From DASXAI01 sp963728985 (GTDB lineage Bacteria; Actinomycetota; Acidimicrobiia; Acidimicrobiales; Ilumatobacteraceae), in the NCBI GenBank assembly GCA_963728985.1, contig CAVSME010000005.1:434001-498000 (forward strand): a stretch of DNA of 64,000 bases. Reading direction: 5' to 3'. Shown one piece after another: positions 62,166 to 64,000 of the stretch. The notes beneath the pieces were generated by a model. The model did not search any database. It was not told where the DNA came from and worked only from the letters and a program-made list of their open reading frames with translations. Numbering within the stretch: the first letter of the stretch is position 1; each line of letters opens with the position of its first letter. A program made the translations under genes and the position numbers.

Positions 62166-63089
62166 ATGCCAAGTACCGACGCACCTCGCATCGCCCTGGT
62201 CCCCGAGCACGCACCGGCCTGGATGGCGGATGCAGTCACTGACGGGGGCGGCCACCTGGTGGCCCCGCAGGACGCCGAGGGGTTGGTGTGGGGGAGCCCC
62301 GTCGACGCCGACGGCCTGGCGGCGGCGCTGCGGGCGGCGCCCGGCGTCCGCTGGGTGCAGCTGCCATGGGCGGGGGTCGAGCAGTTCGTCCACCTCATGG
62401 ACGACGACCGGCTCTGGACCTGCGGGAAGGGGGTCTACGCCGAGCCCGTGGCCGAGATGGTGATGACGCTGGCCCTGGCGGGCATGCGGGGCCTCGGGAC
62501 GTACGCCCGGGCCGACCGCTGGGAGAAGCCGCAGGGCACGAACCTGCTCGGCGCCCGTGTCACGATCCTCGGTGGCGGCGGGATCACGGAGTCGCTGCTG
62601 CGCCTCCTGAAGCCGTATGACTGCCACGTCACGGTGGTGCGCAACCGGGCCCAGGACATGGACGGCGCCGACGTGGTGCTGGAGAGCGACCTCCTGACGG
62701 ATTCCTTGCCCGGCGCCGACCTCGTGGTCGTGGCCCTGGCCCTCACCCCGGACACGGAGGGCATCCTCAGCGCCAGCGAGTTCGAGCTGATGGAGCCCCA
62801 CGCGTGGGTGGTGAACGTGGCGCGCGGCCGCCACATCGTCACCGACGACCTCGTCGTCGCCCTCCGAGACGGTGTGATCGGGGGAGCCGGGCTCGACGTG
62901 ACCGATCCGGAGCCACTGCCCGAGGGTCACCCGCTGTGGGCGCTGCCGAACTGCATCATCACGCCGCACGTGGCCAACACGCCCGACATGGCGCAGCCGC
63001 TGCTGGCCGAGCGGATCACCGAGAACGTCCGGCACTTCGGGAGGGGCGAGGAGTTGATCGGGCCGGTCGATCCCGAGCTCGGCTATTGA
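62166..63089 (+). CDS. D-isomer-specific 2-hydroxyacid dehydrogenase
   Basis: A 307-residue dehydrogenase. The NAD loop VTILGGGGITESLLRLL (~residue 135) is the Rossmann turn, somewhat unusual in having GGGGIT. The catalytic Arg is in NVARGRHIV, Glu in DVTDPEPLPEGHPLW and His in ITPHVANTPDM. Substrates of this group include glycerate, phosphoglycerate and 2-ketoacids; the short N-terminus suggests glyoxylate/hydroxypyruvate reductase-like rather than SerA. A TAGCCT hexamer 10 nt before the ATG could be its promoter element. Its stop overlaps the next gene by 4 bp. Confidence 0.87.
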   Translation: MPSTDAPRIALVPEHAPAWMADAVTDGGGHLVAPQDAEGLVWGSPVDADGLAAALRAAPGVRWVQLPWAGVEQFVHLMDDDRLWTCGKGVYAEPVAEMVMTLALAGMRGLGTYARADRWEKPQGTNLLGARVTILGGGGITESLLRLLKPYDCHVTVVRNRAQDMDGADVVLESDLLTDSLPGADLVVVALALTPDTEGILSASEFELMEPHAWVVNVARGRHIVTDDLVVALRDGVIGGAGLDVTDPEPLPEGHPLWALPNCIITPHVANTPDMAQPLLAERITENVRHFGRGEELIGPVDPELGY

Positions 63090-63643
63090 GCGACCTGTCG
63101 GCCGCGGCGCTGGCCGGCCTGCTGGCCGACGACGACCGGCGGCTGGTCGCTGCCGCGCTGATCCTGGGGGCGTCCTCACTCGACGCCGTGGTGGCCGCCA
63201 CCGGCCTGGACGTGCCCCGGTCGGCCAAGGCGCTCACCCGCTTGGTCACCGCCGGACTTGTGGAGCGGGGCTCCGACGGCACGCTGCACCTCCTCGGCTC
63301 GGCGTTCTCGGTGGCGGCCCGGGCGGCGGCTGCGTCGGTCGCGCCCGCGCCCGACGATCCGGACGTCTCGGCCGAGGACGCCAAGGTGCTGCGGGCGTTC
63401 GTGCGCGACGGCCAGCTGCTGTCGATCCCGACCGTCCGGTCGAAGCGCCTGGTCGTGCTGAACCGGTTGGCGCAGGAGTTCGAGCCCGGCCGGCGCTACC
63501 GCGAGGCCACGGTCAACCTGATGCTCGGCCGCTGGCACGCCGACACCGCTGCGCTGCGGCGCTACCTGGTCGACGAGGGCTTCCTCGACCGGGCCGAGGG
63601 GGAGTACTGGCGCACCGGGGGCACGGTGCCCGACGAGCCGTAG
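63086..63643 (+). CDS. DUF2087 protein with N-terminal winged helix
   Basis: A 185-residue protein. Residues ~1-70 look like a winged helix (ALAGLLADDDRRLVAAALIL, ATGLDVPRSAKALTRLVTAGLV) and ~105-180 match DUF2087 (VLRAFVRDGQLLSIPTVRSK, YREATVNLMLGRWHADTAAL, RRYLVDEGFLDRAEGEYW). It is probably a transcriptional regulator, as DUF2087 often follows HTH domains. The start is taken at TTG 63086, overlapping the upstream stop as TTGA; no ATG or GTG in frame fits. The stop TAG at 63641 is directly followed, in the same frame, by the J-domain sequence. Confidence 0.75.
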   Translation: MSDLSAAALAGLLADDDRRLVAAALILGASSLDAVVAATGLDVPRSAKALTRLVTAGLVERGSDGTLHLLGSAFSVAARAAAASVAPAPDDPDVSAEDAKVLRAFVRDGQLLSIPTVRSKRLVVLNRLAQEFEPGRRYREATVNLMLGRWHADTAALRRYLVDEGFLDRAEGEYWRTGGTVPDEP

Positions 63644-63652
63644 GCTCGGGTC

Positions 63653-64000
63653 ATCACCGCCACCCACTACCAGCAGCTCGGCGTGGCACCGACGGCCACC
63701 GCCGACGAGATCCGCAGCGCCTACCGGGGCCTGGCCCGGCGGCTGCACCCGGACCGGGCCGGCCCCGGTTCGTCGGCGCGGATGGCGGCGGTCAACCAGG
63801 CATGGTTCGTGCTCTCCGACCCGGGACGCCGGGCGATCTACGACGCCACCCTGCGCGGGCGCCCGTCGTCGGTGCGGTCGGCCACCCCGTGGCCGGCCCA
63901 GGGGCCCGGCGATCTCGACGACGACACCGACTTCGTGCCCATCCGCCATCCCGCCGCCCGGTTCGGCATCCCCCTGCCGTGGCTCCTGGTGGTCGGGGCG
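63653..64000 (+). CDS. J-domain (DnaJ-like) protein, truncated by the window edge
   Basis: About 116 residues of a J-domain co-chaperone running off the window. HYQQLGVAPTATADEIRSAY, the HPD motif in RRLHPDRAGPG and NQAWFVLSDPGRRAIYDA are unmistakable. After a linker a hydrophobic segment begins (IPLPWLLVVG), so it may be membrane-anchored. The frame has no ATG, GTG or TTG before the J-domain: candidates are ATC at 63653 or GTC at 63650. It lies in the same frame as the DUF2087 gene, separated from it by one TAG. The start given here (ATC) is therefore provisional. J-proteins stimulate DnaK ATPase. Confidence 0.8.
   Translation, partial: MTATHYQQLGVAPTATADEIRSAYRGLARRLHPDRAGPGSSARMAAVNQAWFVLSDPGRRAIYDATLRGRPSSVRSATPWPAQGPGDLDDDTDFVPIRHPAARFGIPLPWLLVVGA

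Overview
The window is a single stretch of high-GC (roughly 70%), densely packed bacterial chromosome. It contains no rRNA or tRNA, no phage or transposase gene and no CRISPR array that I can see. The gene content points to Actinomycetota: a 6C small RNA, an F420-type luciferase-like oxidoreductase, a polyprenol-phosphomannose mannosyltransferase (MptB-like), DUF2510 and DUF1206 proteins, a dimeric NADP isocitrate dehydrogenase, a GNAT/acyl-CoA-synthetase fusion of the PatA type, and many apparently leaderless genes. A lineage such as Acidimicrobiia is my guess from overall gene content, not something the sequence proves. || Layout. 1-6650: an MprF/LysX-like membrane protein fragment, then a tightly coupled DNA-end-processing operon of HerA-like ATPase, SbcD/Mre11, SbcC/Rad50 and a NurA-like nuclease. 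6630-16195: RluA pseudouridine synthase, PatA-like acetyltransferase fusion, a frameshifted acyl-CoA dehydrogenase, a LEA-like repeat protein, isocitrate dehydrogenase, a frameshifted quinone oxidoreductase coupled to a stand-alone NuoF-like protein, and a PhzF-like isomerase. 16213-29326: amidase, citrate synthase, acyl-CoA carboxylase beta subunit, a LysR regulator, a 6C RNA with its own promoter and terminator, a HAD/PlsC fusion, a five-copy repeat array, a frameshifted site-2 protease, aconitase facing a VOC protein and GntR regulator across a probable operator, and a ComB/nitroreductase pair. 29364-38393: enoyl-CoA hydratase, small lipoprotein, glutamate synthase large and small subunits separated by four 49-bp repeats, a LysM lipoprotein, a YceH-like protein and a small unknown. 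38495-45223: a four-gene, stop-start-overlapping lipid-type operon (fatty acyl reductase/HAD fusion, zinc alcohol dehydrogenase, LarA-like protein, acyltransferase), divergent from a TetR gene across only 18 bp that contain a 14-bp palindrome. 45326-52579: Ddl-like ligase, membrane-anchored MurF-like ligase, alpha/beta hydrolase and MFS transporter in one run, then a mannosyltransferase and an LLM oxidoreductase. 52732-64000: small membrane proteins, alanine dehydrogenase, cupredoxin lipoprotein, an aldehyde dehydrogenase divergent from a Pot-type polyamine ABC transporter, a 2-hydroxyacid dehydrogenase, a DUF2087 protein and a truncated J-domain protein. || Themes. Three citric-acid-cycle enzymes (isocitrate dehydrogenase, citrate synthase, aconitase) lie within 15 kb. 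Glutamate synthase, alanine dehydrogenase and polyamine uptake add nitrogen metabolism. Several acyl-CoA and lipid genes are spread through the window. An intergenic repeat family (at least nine copies at five loci, all in the same orientation) sits mostly at gene 3' ends. Nine genes have a TAnnnT hexamer 6-9 nt before the start codon, which is the pattern expected of leaderless mRNAs. The strongest candidates for follow-up are the HerA-Mre11-Rad50-NurA operon, the acyl-reductase/LarA/acyltransferase operon, and the start-codon-bearing repeats between gltB and gltD.
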